Source: Kibdelosporangium persicum (GTDB taxonomy: Bacteria > Actinomycetota > Actinomycetes > Mycobacteriales > Pseudonocardiaceae). Taken from it: a stretch of 64,000 bases of DNA. A model generated the notes under the pieces. The model searched no databases and had not been told where the DNA came from. It was given only the letters and a program-made list of their open reading frames with translations. Each line of letters begins with the position of its first letter. Position 1 is the stretch's first letter. The stretch covers positions 62,001-126,000 of the forward strand of contig NZ_JAAATY010000017.1 of NCBI RefSeq assembly GCF_013280595.1, in the 5' to 3' direction. The position numbers and the translations under genes were made by a program. Positions 34,190 to 41,836 of the stretch are shown piece by piece.

Positions 34190-35426
34190 GAAGCTGCTGG
34201 CGTCGGCCACCGAGGCGACCCGCTATCAACGGGCGTGGTTCCGGGACCTGCGCGCGTCCGCCGCGGCAGGCGACCCGCTCGCCCTCGTGAACGCGGACGC
34301 ACCACAGGAGATCTTCCGCGCGATGGAGATCCCCTATGTCGTCAACCAGTGGTGGGCATCGGTGGTCGCCGCCAAGCGACGGGCGCCGCACCACCTGGAG
34401 CTGCTGCGCGAGCGCGGTTACCCGGACTACACCGAGCAGTACAGCTCGATCTCGCTCGCGTCGTTGTTCGAACCGGACCCGGACGCCGCACCGTGGGGCG
34501 GCCTGCCCCGCCCGACGATCGTGCTGGGCGAGACCGTCGGCGACGGCGGCCGCAAGATCTTCGACGTGTGGGGCCAGCAGCCCGGCATCACCTACTACGC
34601 ACTGGAAAGCGCCGCCGAGAACGCCGTCCCGGTGAACTGGTGGGACCTGATGCCGCACGACTGGGAGAAGGCGATCGGCACCGCGCGGCTCGACTTGATG
34701 GTGTCCGAACTGCACGGCCTGATCAGGTTCCTGGAGACGACGACCGGCCGGGTGTTCAGCGAACGCGCGCTGCGGCGGGTCCTCGATCTGGTCAACGAAC
34801 AGGCGGAGTGGAACCGGCGTACCCGAGATCTGATCGCGGGCACGACGCCGAGCCCGCTTGCCGTCACGGACAGCATCCCGAGCGTGATGATCCCCCAGTG
34901 GCACCGCGGCACCGAGTGGGCCCGCGACGCCGCACAGCGCTTCTACGAGGAAGTCGAGTCCCGCGTCCGGGCCGGGGCGGCGGTATGCGAGAACGAACGT
35001 GTCCGTCTCATGTGGATCGGCCGGGGCCTGTGGTACGACATGGACTTCTACCGCCGCTTCGAAGAACGCCACGGCGCCGTCTTCGTGTGGTCGATGTACC
35101 TGGCCGTGGCCGCCGACGGCTACCCACGATACGGCGACGATCCATTGAGGACACTGGCCGCCCGGTTCGCCGCCTTCACCGACCAGCTCTACACACCACC
35201 GTGGTCCTGCGAGTGGTATGTGAAGGAAGCGAAACTCCACGGCGTGGACGGCGTGGTGCACCTGGTGTCCGACGACGCCCGCGGCAGCTACTTCACCAAC
35301 CGAGCCCTGCGCGCGGCCGGTATCCCCGTGTACGAACTCCACGCGGACAACGTGGACACCCGCTCGTACCAGGAGTCGACAGAACAGGCACTGGGTGACT
35401 GGCTGGAACGAGAGGTAGTGCGCTGA
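34182..35426 (+). CDS. 2-hydroxyacyl-CoA dehydratase/benzoyl-CoA reductase-like subunit B
   Basis: 414 residues of the HgdA/BcrC-like family: GDPLALVNADAPQEIFRAMEIPYVVNQWWA, then ITYYALESAAENAVPVNWWDLM, RLMWIGRGLWYDMDFYRRFEE, LYTPPWSCEWYV and HGVDGVVHLVSDDARGSYFTNRAL. The Cys near DLCSYAR in typical members is replaced (EQYSSIS), and the C-terminal QACH-type motif reads SDDARG. Two Cys remain. Start is TTG 34182, with GGAGG seven bases upstream and an eight-base overlap with the partner's stop. No HgdC-type ATP-dependent activator or ferredoxin is nearby, although the classical reaction needs one. Confidence 0.8.
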   Translation: MVEKLLASATEATRYQRAWFRDLRASAAAGDPLALVNADAPQEIFRAMEIPYVVNQWWASVVAAKRRAPHHLELLRERGYPDYTEQYSSISLASLFEPDPDAAPWGGLPRPTIVLGETVGDGGRKIFDVWGQQPGITYYALESAAENAVPVNWWDLMPHDWEKAIGTARLDLMVSELHGLIRFLETTTGRVFSERALRRVLDLVNEQAEWNRRTRDLIAGTTPSPLAVTDSIPSVMIPQWHRGTEWARDAAQRFYEEVESRVRAGAAVCENERVRLMWIGRGLWYDMDFYRRFEERHGAVFVWSMYLAVAADGYPRYGDDPLRTLAARFAAFTDQLYTPPWSCEWYVKEAKLHGVDGVVHLVSDDARGSYFTNRALRAAGIPVYELHADNVDTRSYQESTEQALGDWLEREVVR

Positions 35427-35455
35427 CGGGGCCGCACGGGCAAGTTCTGAACTGG

Positions 35456-35570
35456 CAGCGAGGTAGACGCCCGCCTGGCGCAGACCGAGCGCTCGCTCCA
35501 GGTAGCGCCGCGCCGTCACCCTCGAAATGCCCATGACCGACGCCGCATCCACCGCGGACCCGTCGATGTC
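35456..35570 (-). pseudogene. Fragment of a DcuR/CitB-type response-regulator DNA-binding domain
   Basis: The minus strand encodes a short stretch reading SAVDAASVMGISRVTARRYLER, which matches the helix-turn-helix tail (ISRVTARRYLE) of citrate/C4-dicarboxylate response regulators. There is no receiver domain and the downstream part runs into the end of the dehydratase-like gene, so only a remnant is left. Confidence 0.5.
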
Positions 35571-35592
35571 GCTTCCCGCATCCCGGTGACGA

Positions 35593-36216
35593 CTAAATCT
35601 CACCGACCGCAGCGGCCTGGATCGCTTTGTGCAGGGCGGGGCCGATCGGTCCGCTGAGCTTGGTGAGTTCCTGGATGCGTTGTTTGTTGGCGCGTGTGGT
35701 CTTACGGTCGAGGACGAGCCTGAGGTCGCCGACGGCGATGATGGCCACGAGTGCGGCGTCGGCGGGGTCGATGCCGCCGATGGGTTTGTGCAGGGCGGTG
35801 TGGACCCGGCCGAGGAGTTCGTCGCGGACGCGGGGGTCGCGGACGGTCACCTTGGTGCTGGGGAACAGCCCGAGGATCTTGTGGGGTTGGAGGTGAACCC
35901 AGCCGCCATCGCTGAGCTGCCGGCGTACCGCTCCGACGGCGGCGTGCCGCCTGTGGCCGATCCAGGACTGCCATGTGTGTGGCTTGGAGCCGGCGATCTC
36001 TTCGAGGAGCGCGTCAAAAACGGGATCGTCGCAGGGGTGCCGGACGCCGATCACCGCGCGGCCGCGTTCGTCGGTGAGCAGGCCGCCCCGGTAGAGGTCG
36101 GCGAGGGCCGCGGCGCGGAGCATGGCGCCCAGGTTGGTGCCTGGGCCGACTCTGCCTTTGTCCGGGTCGTAAGCCAGCAGGAAGACGCGCTGGGGGAGGC
36201 TGTGCGGTACGGCCAT
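35593..36216 (-). CDS. GPP34 (GOLPH3/Vps74-like) family protein
   Basis: 207 residues of the GPP34 family, recognisable by LPQRVFLLAYDPDKGRVGPGTNLGAMLRAAALADLYRGGLL (about residues 7-48) and a helical C-terminal half. Eukaryotic relatives bind phosphatidylinositol-4-phosphate and Golgi glycosyltransferases; the function in actinobacteria is unknown but may be membrane-lipid binding. ATG start. It is downstream in the leftward operon of the GntR regulator and membrane protein, separated from the GntR stop by one base. Confidence 0.85.
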   Translation of the reverse strand: MAVPHSLPQRVFLLAYDPDKGRVGPGTNLGAMLRAAALADLYRGGLLTDERGRAVIGVRHPCDDPVFDALLEEIAGSKPHTWQSWIGHRRHAAVGAVRRQLSDGGWVHLQPHKILGLFPSTKVTVRDPRVRDELLGRVHTALHKPIGGIDPADAALVAIIAVGDLRLVLDRKTTRANKQRIQELTKLSGPIGPALHKAIQAAAVGEI

Positions 36217-36217
36217 G

Positions 36218-36622
36218 TCATGCTTCTCTCGGGTCGCTGGTGGCGGGGGATACGGCGATGCCCTTGGTCAGCGCTGCTTGCACGATGCGGATGGCCTCGT
36301 TGATGTCGATGCCGAGGCTGGCGATGACGGCGGCGTAGTCGGCGGCGGCGCGGCTCGCCCGTTCGCGTCCCTTCTCACCGGCCGCGGACACGAACGAGCC
36401 GGCCGATCCACGGGTCTCGATCAACCCTGCCTCCTCCAGTTCCCGGTAGGCCCGGCCGACGGTGTTGACGGCCAGGCCGAGGTCCGCGGCCAGACGGCGG
36501 ATGGTCGGTAGCCGGGTGCCCACGGCGAGCGTCTGGTCCTGGATCTGCCGGGCGAGCTGGGCACGGAGCTGCTCGAACGGCGGGACGGGCGAGGCCGCGT
36601 CGATGACGACCATTCGGTTCAC
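36218..36622 (-). CDS. GntR-family regulator (YtrA/YhcF type)
   Basis: 134 residues. An N-terminal winged helix (PPFEQLRAQLARQIQDQTLAVGTRLPTIRRLAADLGLAVNTVGRAYRELEEAGLIETRGSAGSFV by position, residues about 14-76; key HTH DLGLAVNTVGRAYREL) is followed by a short helical tail (EAIRIVQAAL), typical of the YtrA subgroup. These regulators usually control adjacent membrane or transport genes. GTG start at 36622 overlaps the stop of the upstream membrane gene. The inverted repeat at 37469-37512 upstream of that gene is the likely operator. Confidence 0.9.
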   Translation of the reverse strand: MNRMVVIDAASPVPPFEQLRAQLARQIQDQTLAVGTRLPTIRRLAADLGLAVNTVGRAYRELEEAGLIETRGSAGSFVSAAGEKGRERASRAAADYAAVIASLGIDINEAIRIVQAALTKGIAVSPATSDPREA

Positions 36623-37458
36623 GGTGCGCTCATGACGTGCCGCGCCACCGTGGCGCTTTGGGCGGTCCGCGCCTCGATCAGGGCCAGCGCGATGACGCTC
36701 AGGACGATGAAGGCGAGCCAGGCAGCGTTCCACCAACCGAAGGTGGTGCTGAACACCGACACGACCGGCAGCGACCACACCGACCACACCGCGGTCGGCG
36801 CGGCGCCGACTCGGGCGTCCTCCACCCGCATGATGACGTCGGCGGTCAGCGAGACCTCGTCGTCCGCCACCACCGGGTGCGTCAGAATATGGCGCAGCTG
36901 GACGACAATGCCGACGGCGAGCCCGCACAGTCCGATGAGCAGGATGCCCGCCGCGTACCTCGCGGTGGAGTCGGGCAGTGTCAGGGTGCCGATCGCCAGC
37001 GCCGCCGCGCCCGCGAACGTGGTGGCCGCGAACGCGGCACGCGGCCAGCCGAGCACGGTACGCCAGCCGAGCCGGACCGGGCAGGCCGCCCGTCGCAGCA
37101 ACGTCGCACCGGCGCGCCGGTCGACCCGCCGCACCCACCAGTCCAGCAACGACTGGGTCAGCACCAACCCGACCACCAGCGCCGTCAACACCAGCAGCGA
37201 CCAGCGCCGGTGCCCGGCCCCGTCAACCATGCCGCCGGTGTAGGTGAGGGCGACCGCGACGATGAACGTGGCCAGCAGGACAGATGCGGCCAGCCGGGTA
37301 CGCCGCCGGACCGCCAGCCGCGTCGCCAGCAACAGCGTCGGCCGGACGTCGGCCAGGCCGTGCCCGGCCAGCCACACGCCGGCCCGCTCGAGGTCCGCCG
37401 GACGTACCGGCGGGTCGGCGTTCGGCGGGGTTCCGTTCGGCGGGGTTCCGTTCGGCAC
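36619..37458 (-). CDS. Hypothetical membrane protein under GntR control
   Basis: 279 residues, with six hydrophobic segments in pairs (SVLLATFIVAVALTYTGG, LLVLTALVVGLVLTQSLLDWW, FAATTFAGAAALAIGTL, AGILLIGLCGLAVGIVVQL and two more near the C-terminus). No family is recognised. The N-terminus begins with a short tandem NGTPPNGTPPN repeat caused by a 15-base DNA duplication. Start set at GTG 37458 because GGAGG precedes it; a longer TTG reading would include that ribosome site. Operon with the YtrA-type regulator and GPP34 protein. Confidence 0.75.
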   Translation of the reverse strand: MPNGTPPNGTPPNADPPVRPADLERAGVWLAGHGLADVRPTLLLATRLAVRRRTRLAASVLLATFIVAVALTYTGGMVDGAGHRRWSLLVLTALVVGLVLTQSLLDWWVRRVDRRAGATLLRRAACPVRLGWRTVLGWPRAAFAATTFAGAAALAIGTLTLPDSTARYAAGILLIGLCGLAVGIVVQLRHILTHPVVADDEVSLTADVIMRVEDARVGAAPTAVWSVWSLPVVSVFSTTFGWWNAAWLAFIVLSVIALALIEARTAQSATVARHVMSAP

Positions 37459-37468
37459 GGCGCCTCCA

Positions 37469-37512
37469 TGTCGCAACTCTTGTCTTAACAGGGTGCGTCA
37501 AGAGTTGCGACA
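37469..37512. promoter_or_regulatory. 14-bp inverted repeat, probable GntR operator
   Basis: TGTCGCAACTCTTG (37469-37482) is repeated as its exact reverse complement at 37499-37512, with a 16-base spacer. It lies just upstream of the leftward membrane protein-GntR-GPP34 operon. On the minus strand TTGTCG and TGTTAA within it are 17 bases apart and could be the -35/-10, so binding would block transcription. The rest of the gap up to 37820 shows nothing else convincing. Confidence 0.6.
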
Positions 37513-37820
37513 AGTCAACCGGTGCGTAGTCGTTGGCCGGGCGGAGCGCCAGCGCCCAGCGACGACACGGTTCACGGCTGCCTGCCCGGCGGCGATCTGA
37601 CAGCCGTGGCCGCGGACGGTCCCCGGCCCGCCTCATTTTCCACCCTGTGCTTGCCAATCCGCCCCGAAAGTGTTCAAAGACCCAGGCATGACAAGCGATT
37701 CCCGGCAGCGGCACTTGTTCGGCCGCGGCGATCGCCCGGCGGGCGAGCTTGGGGGTGTACTCCTGGTACCAGCAACCGCAAGGTCTGGTTACCCGGTCAG
37801 GTCCCGCGGATCATGGCTCC

Positions 37821-38312
37821 ATGACCGATCGCACCACCGAACCCACGAGTGCCGTAGCCGCAGCGCATCTGCGTTGGCTGTGGGGCTGGGACCGCGCCGC
37901 TGACGACCCGCCGTTCGACTTCCGCGCGATCCAGGGCGAGTTCTACGACTGGACGGCCGAGGACGCCCTGTTGTATGACGACGCCGATCCAGAGCATCGG
38001 GTGGCGCGCAGCGCGGAGGAGTACCGGGCGCTGTGGGAGCCGGTGTTCAATCGCCTCACGATCGCCGAGCACCGCCTCGCCGACGGGCCGCACGTGCTTG
38101 CCTCCGGTGACCTCGCCGTCTCGCGGCTGGTGTTCGTGGCCCGATTGGTCGCCGCGGACGGTACCGAGACCGGCCTGCGCGCGACGAACTCCCTGACGTG
38201 GCGACGCCTCGCCGGGAAGTGGCAGATCACCTGGGACCACACCTCGTCGACAACTCTCGACTCGGCGACACTGGCCGACCTGATGGCCGCGCTTCCCGGC
38301 CCTCCCGACTGA
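37821..38312 (+). CDS. SnoaL/NTF2-like protein
   Basis: 163 residues with a cystatin/NTF2-like cone fold suggested by FDFRAIQGEFYDWTAEDALLYDD, SAEEYRALWEPVFNRLTIAEHRLADGPHVLASGDLAVSRLVF and GLRATNSLTWRRLAGKWQITWDHTSST. Family members bind small hydrophobic ligands or serve as ketosteroid-isomerase-like enzymes; this one resembles DUF4440-type ring-hydroxylation-linked proteins. ATG 37821. It stands alone, divergent from the GntR operon and convergent with the alpha/beta hydrolase. Confidence 0.75.
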   Translation: MTDRTTEPTSAVAAAHLRWLWGWDRAADDPPFDFRAIQGEFYDWTAEDALLYDDADPEHRVARSAEEYRALWEPVFNRLTIAEHRLADGPHVLASGDLAVSRLVFVARLVAADGTETGLRATNSLTWRRLAGKWQITWDHTSSTTLDSATLADLMAALPGPPD

Positions 38313-38357
38313 CGGCGCCTTGAACCCGGCTCCTGGACCGCTCTCAGGGCAACGACG

Positions 38358-39137
38358 TCACGAGGCCCGTCCGGTGCCGCCCGGGCCGCCAGGTGTGCTG
38401 ACCTGGGCCCAGAACTCGGTCAGCGCCCGGGCGCCCTGGCCTGGATCCTGCAGCATCCACCAGTGGCCGAGCCCTTCCAGCACCACCACCCGCGCGCCGG
38501 CGGTGGCGGCGGCGCGGGTCCGCAGCTCCACCGACCCCGTGAACTGATCAGCCGTCGCGACAAGGCACAGGCCGGGCCGCCGGGCTGCTCCGGCAAGTCC
38601 CTGACCAAGCTGGGCCATCACCGGCTGCGCGGCCGACCGGTAGAGCGGCAGCACCGCCGCGGCCATCTCGGCGGCCATCTCGGCGGCGAGCACTTCGGCG
38701 ATCTCGCGATCGTTGCCCCGCTGCACGAACAGGTCCACGCGTTCGGCGAAGGGCGCGCTGAACACGGCGACCGCTCGCTCGCGTTCCTCTGGGGTCTGCC
38801 AGATCTGGGCGAGCGGATGCCAGACATAGTCGGGCGCGAACAGGCCCACCGCGTCCGAAGCCCAGCTGCGCAACAGATCCGGCCTCGTCATGGCGACATT
38901 GACGACATGCCCGCCGCCCCAGTCGTGCCCCACCAGATCGACCGGCTCGCCGAAGTTTTCCAGCTCGCCGATCAGCCAGTCCCGGTACTCCAGCACGGTG
39001 GCGCCGAAATCGGGCGGAATCGGTGCCCCGAAGCCGGGCGGGGAGAGGCAGACGACGTCATCGCGGCCCAGTTCCGCCCGCAGGGGCGCCCAAACCGCTT
39101 CGGTCTCCGGGTTTCCGTGCACCAGAACGACAGTCAT
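38358..39137 (-). CDS. Alpha/beta hydrolase with Asp nucleophile (epoxide hydrolase/haloalkane dehalogenase type)
   Basis: 259 residues. Oxyanion HGNPE motif (LVHGNPETEAVW, about residues 6-17), nucleophile elbow GHDWGG (Asp about residue 71) and catalytic His in LEGLGHWWMLQDP. The Asp nucleophile distinguishes it from esterases and points to epoxide hydrolase, haloalkane dehalogenase or fluoroacetate dehalogenase chemistry. Start at ATG 39137. A small open frame (39134-39256) ends on this start codon and may be translated with it. The TetR gene diverges from it, so control by TetR through the palindrome at 39282 is likely. Confidence 0.85.
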   Translation of the reverse strand: MTVVLVHGNPETEAVWAPLRAELGRDDVVCLSPPGFGAPIPPDFGATVLEYRDWLIGELENFGEPVDLVGHDWGGGHVVNVAMTRPDLLRSWASDAVGLFAPDYVWHPLAQIWQTPEERERAVAVFSAPFAERVDLFVQRGNDREIAEVLAAEMAAEMAAAVLPLYRSAAQPVMAQLGQGLAGAARRPGLCLVATADQFTGSVELRTRAAATAGARVVVLEGLGHWWMLQDPGQGARALTEFWAQVSTPGGPGGTGRAS

Positions 39138-39256
39138 GGCAACACCACGGGAGTGGTCGCCCGCAGGGCGGCGTCGGTGCGCAGGGGGTGCGGGTCGTGG
39201 ACCATCCAGGCGAAGGCCAGGTTCTGTCCGGTGAACTCGGTCAACAGTCGCTCCAA
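39134..39256 (-). CDS. Candidate 40-residue leader ORF
   Basis: A minus-strand frame from TTG 39256 ends TGA at 39134-39136, overlapping the hydrolase ATG (CCATGA). It reads LERLLTEFTGQNLAFAWMV and on to TTPVVLP, with high GC third positions. A ribosome site GGAAGGAG lies about 13 bases upstream. No family is recognised; it may be a translational coupling peptide or chance. Confidence 0.3.
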   Translation of the reverse strand: MERLLTEFTGQNLAFAWMVHDPHPLRTDAALRATTPVVLP

Positions 39257-39281
39257 TCTCGGGTGGACTTCTCCTTCCTAT

Positions 39282-39309
39282 CTTATTTGCGTGCATGCTT
39301 GCAAGTAAG
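39282..39309. promoter_or_regulatory. 28-bp imperfect palindrome, probable TetR operator
   Basis: The sequence is centred on GCATGC and pairs CTTA-TTGC on the left with GCAA-TAAG on the right (24 of 28 positions match the reverse complement). It lies 12 bases before the TetR start and between TetR and the divergent hydrolase. Confidence 0.6.
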
Positions 39310-39321
39310 TATCCTGGGTGC

Positions 39322-39933
39322 ATGCCAGAGAGCACCGCCAGAACCCGCCGCACCCAGCAGGAACGCCGTGCCCGCGCGGAATCCGCGTTGCTCGCCGCCG
39401 CGGCGGAGCTGGTGGCGGAGTCCGGCACCAGGGCACTGACCCTCGCGAGCGTGGGCGAGCGCGCCGGCTACAGCCGGGGAATCGTGAATCATCACTTCGG
39501 GTCGATCCCGAGCCTGCTCGAAGTGCTCGCGCGGCAGGTGCAGGACCAGCTTGTGCCGGAGTGGGACGAGCTGCCGCCGGGGCTCGAACGCCTGCTGTTC
39601 ATCCTCGAGCGCTACCTCGACACCGTGGCGACGGGTGCTCCGATCACCCGGGCGTTTTTCGTGATGTGGGCCGAATCCGTCACCCGGCCCGAGCTGGCGG
39701 CCATTTTCCGCGAACGGGACCAGGCCTTCCGCGCGTCCATCGCGGCCGATGTCGTCCTGGGGATCGAGAACGGTTCGGTGCGCCCGGATCTCGACCCGCA
39801 CGACACCGCGGTCGCGATCGTGGGCGACCTGCGCGGGATCGCGATCCAATGGCTGCTCGACCGTGATTCGGCCGACCTCAGGCGGTTGCGGAAGGCACTG
39901 CCTGAGCTGTGGCGGCGCGCGCTCGCGGCCTGA
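39322..39933 (+). CDS. TetR-family regulator
   Basis: 203 residues. N-terminal helix-turn-helix RALTLASVGERAGYSRGIVNHHFGSIPSLLEVL (about residues 35-67) preceded by RRTQQERRARAESALLAAAAELVAESG. The C-terminal ligand domain is helical. Start at ATG 39322; an in-frame ATG at 39295 lies in the operator palindrome and is less likely. No clear ribosome site, so a very short leader is possible. Divergent from the Asp-type hydrolase, which it probably controls. Confidence 0.9.
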   Translation: MPESTARTRRTQQERRARAESALLAAAAELVAESGTRALTLASVGERAGYSRGIVNHHFGSIPSLLEVLARQVQDQLVPEWDELPPGLERLLFILERYLDTVATGAPITRAFFVMWAESVTRPELAAIFRERDQAFRASIAADVVLGIENGSVRPDLDPHDTAVAIVGDLRGIAIQWLLDRDSADLRRLRKALPELWRRALAA

Positions 39934-40110
39934 TCACCCTGCCCTTCATCCCACCGCCTGACGCCACCACGGTCACCGGCGTGTCGCCGACGTTGCCGGA
40001 CAGAGCCCTGAAAGGGTCGTTGACCAGCAGCGATGAGTATTTGAGCGGCACACGATCGGCGGCACCAGGACGCGCAGACCACAATGGCGGAAAACATCGG
40101 AGGGTGATGA

Positions 40111-41823
40111 GTGAGTGTGAGCGTGCAAGAGGAGACCGCGAGCTTCGGAGATCTGGCGTTGCGGCCCGAGCTGCTGCACTCGCTGTCGAGCCTGGGCTAC
40201 GAGGAGCCGACACCGATCCAGCGTGAGGCGATTCCGCCTCTGCTGCAGGGGCACGATCTGCTCGGCCAGGCCGCGACCGGCACTGGCAAGACGGCGGCGT
40301 TCGCGCTGCCCGTGCTGCAGCGCCTGCCCGGTGACGCGCCGGGCAAGGACCCGGCGGCGCTGGTGCTCGTGCCCACGCGGGAGCTGGCCGTGCAGGTGTC
40401 GCAAGCGTTTCACCGCTACGGCCGTGACCTTGGCGTGCGCGTGCTGCCCATCTACGGCGGGCAGCCGATCGGCCGCCAGCTCCAGGCGCTGGAGCGCGGG
40501 ATCGACGTCGTGGTCGCCACCCCCGGACGCGCACTCGACCACATCGGTCGTGGCACTCTCCGGCTGCACGCGATCGAGACCGTTGTGCTGGACGAGGCCG
40601 ACGAGATGCTCGACATGGGATTCGCCGAGGACATCGAGGCCATCCTCGAGGCCACGGCCGAGGACCGGCAGACCGTGCTCTTCTCGGCGACCATGCCCGC
40701 GCGCCTCGACCGAATCGTCCGGCGCCACCTGCGCGACCCGGTCCGCATCGAGATGGGCCGGTCGGCCGAGGCCGACGGCGGCAAGAGCCCGCTGGTGCGG
40801 CAAAGCGCGTATGTGGTCGCCCGCGCGCACAAGCCCGCCACGCTCGGCCGGGTGCTGGACGTGGAGGCGCCCACCGCGGCGATCGTCTTCTGCCGGACCC
40901 GGGAAGAGGTCGACCAGCTCACCGAGACCCTGAACGGGCGAGGTTACCGGGCTGAGGCGCTGCACGGCGGAATGGGACAGGAGCAACGGGACCGCGTGAT
41001 GGGACGGCTACGTGCCGGCACCGCTGATCTGCTCATCGCCACCGACGTGGCCGCACGTGGGCTCGACGTCGAGCAACTCACCCACGTCATCAACTACAAC
41101 GTTCCTTCGGCGCCTGAGGCGTACGTGCACCGCATCGGCCGGGTGGGCCGGGCAGGCCGGGAAGGCGTCGCGCTCACCCTGGCCGAGCCGCGTGAGCACC
41201 GGATGCTCAAAGCGATCGAGCGGGTGACAAAACAGCCGATCAGCATGGAAAAGGTGCCGACGACCGCCGACCTGCGCGCGCGTCGCCTGGAGTTGACCCG
41301 CGCGGCACTGCGGGAGAGCCTGCTCGTCGACGACCTGGAGCGGTTCCGGGTCGTGGTCGAGACGCTCACCGACGAGTTCGACGTCATGGACGTGGCACTG
41401 GCGGCGGTGAAACTGGCGCACGAGTCCAGCGGAATCGTCGCGGACGAGGAGGAGATCCCGGAAGTCCGCGAGGTGAGCGGACGCCGGAAACCGGAGCGTC
41501 GCGGTCCGGAGGGACGGCGGCGTGCGCCGGGCGGTGAGGTCGCACGCCTCTTCCTGGGCATCGGGCGCAATGCCGGGATCCGGCCACAGGATCTGGTCGG
41601 CGCGATCGCCGGCGAGTCCAGTCTCACCGGCCGCGACATCGGCGCGATCGAGATCGCCGACCGCTTCTCGCTGGTGGAGATCCCCGATGCGGCCGTGGAC
41701 GAGGTGATCGCGGCGTTGCGGCACAGCACCATCAAGGGACGGAAACCGGCTGTCCGGCGCGAACGCGACACAGCGAGCGGAGGCGGCCGGAAGAAAACCA
41801 CTGCCACTGGCAAGCGGAAGTAG
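40111..41823 (+). CDS. deaD: DEAD-box ATP-dependent RNA helicase (CsdA/DbpA type)
   Basis: 570 residues. Q motif FGDLALRPELLHSL...GYEEPTPIQREAIP, motif I ATGTGKT (about residues 55-61), PTRELAVQ, DEAD (VLDEADEMLDMGF), SAT, and HRIGRVGRAGREG. After the two RecA domains there is a DbpA-type RNA-binding domain (RLFLGIGRNAGIRPQDLVGAIAGES, about residues 470-545) and a basic tail (RKKTTATGKRK). It remodels rRNA or mRNA, usually in ribosome assembly or cold adaptation. GTG start with GGAGGG upstream. A 177-base gap before it may hold a long 5' leader, common for this family. A core gene, unrelated to the islands. Confidence 0.95.
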   Translation: MSVSVQEETASFGDLALRPELLHSLSSLGYEEPTPIQREAIPPLLQGHDLLGQAATGTGKTAAFALPVLQRLPGDAPGKDPAALVLVPTRELAVQVSQAFHRYGRDLGVRVLPIYGGQPIGRQLQALERGIDVVVATPGRALDHIGRGTLRLHAIETVVLDEADEMLDMGFAEDIEAILEATAEDRQTVLFSATMPARLDRIVRRHLRDPVRIEMGRSAEADGGKSPLVRQSAYVVARAHKPATLGRVLDVEAPTAAIVFCRTREEVDQLTETLNGRGYRAEALHGGMGQEQRDRVMGRLRAGTADLLIATDVAARGLDVEQLTHVINYNVPSAPEAYVHRIGRVGRAGREGVALTLAEPREHRMLKAIERVTKQPISMEKVPTTADLRARRLELTRAALRESLLVDDLERFRVVVETLTDEFDVMDVALAAVKLAHESSGIVADEEEIPEVREVSGRRKPERRGPEGRRRAPGGEVARLFLGIGRNAGIRPQDLVGAIAGESSLTGRDIGAIEIADRFSLVEIPDAAVDEVIAALRHSTIKGRKPAVRRERDTASGGGRKKTTATGKRK

Positions 41824-41836
41824 TCTCCCGCTCGGG

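Noticed and set aside
33801-35603. 600-residue minus-strand open frame over the dehydratase-like gene
   Set aside because: Shadow frame; only its first 40 codons (outside the plus-strand gene) resemble a real domain, reported separately as a remnant.
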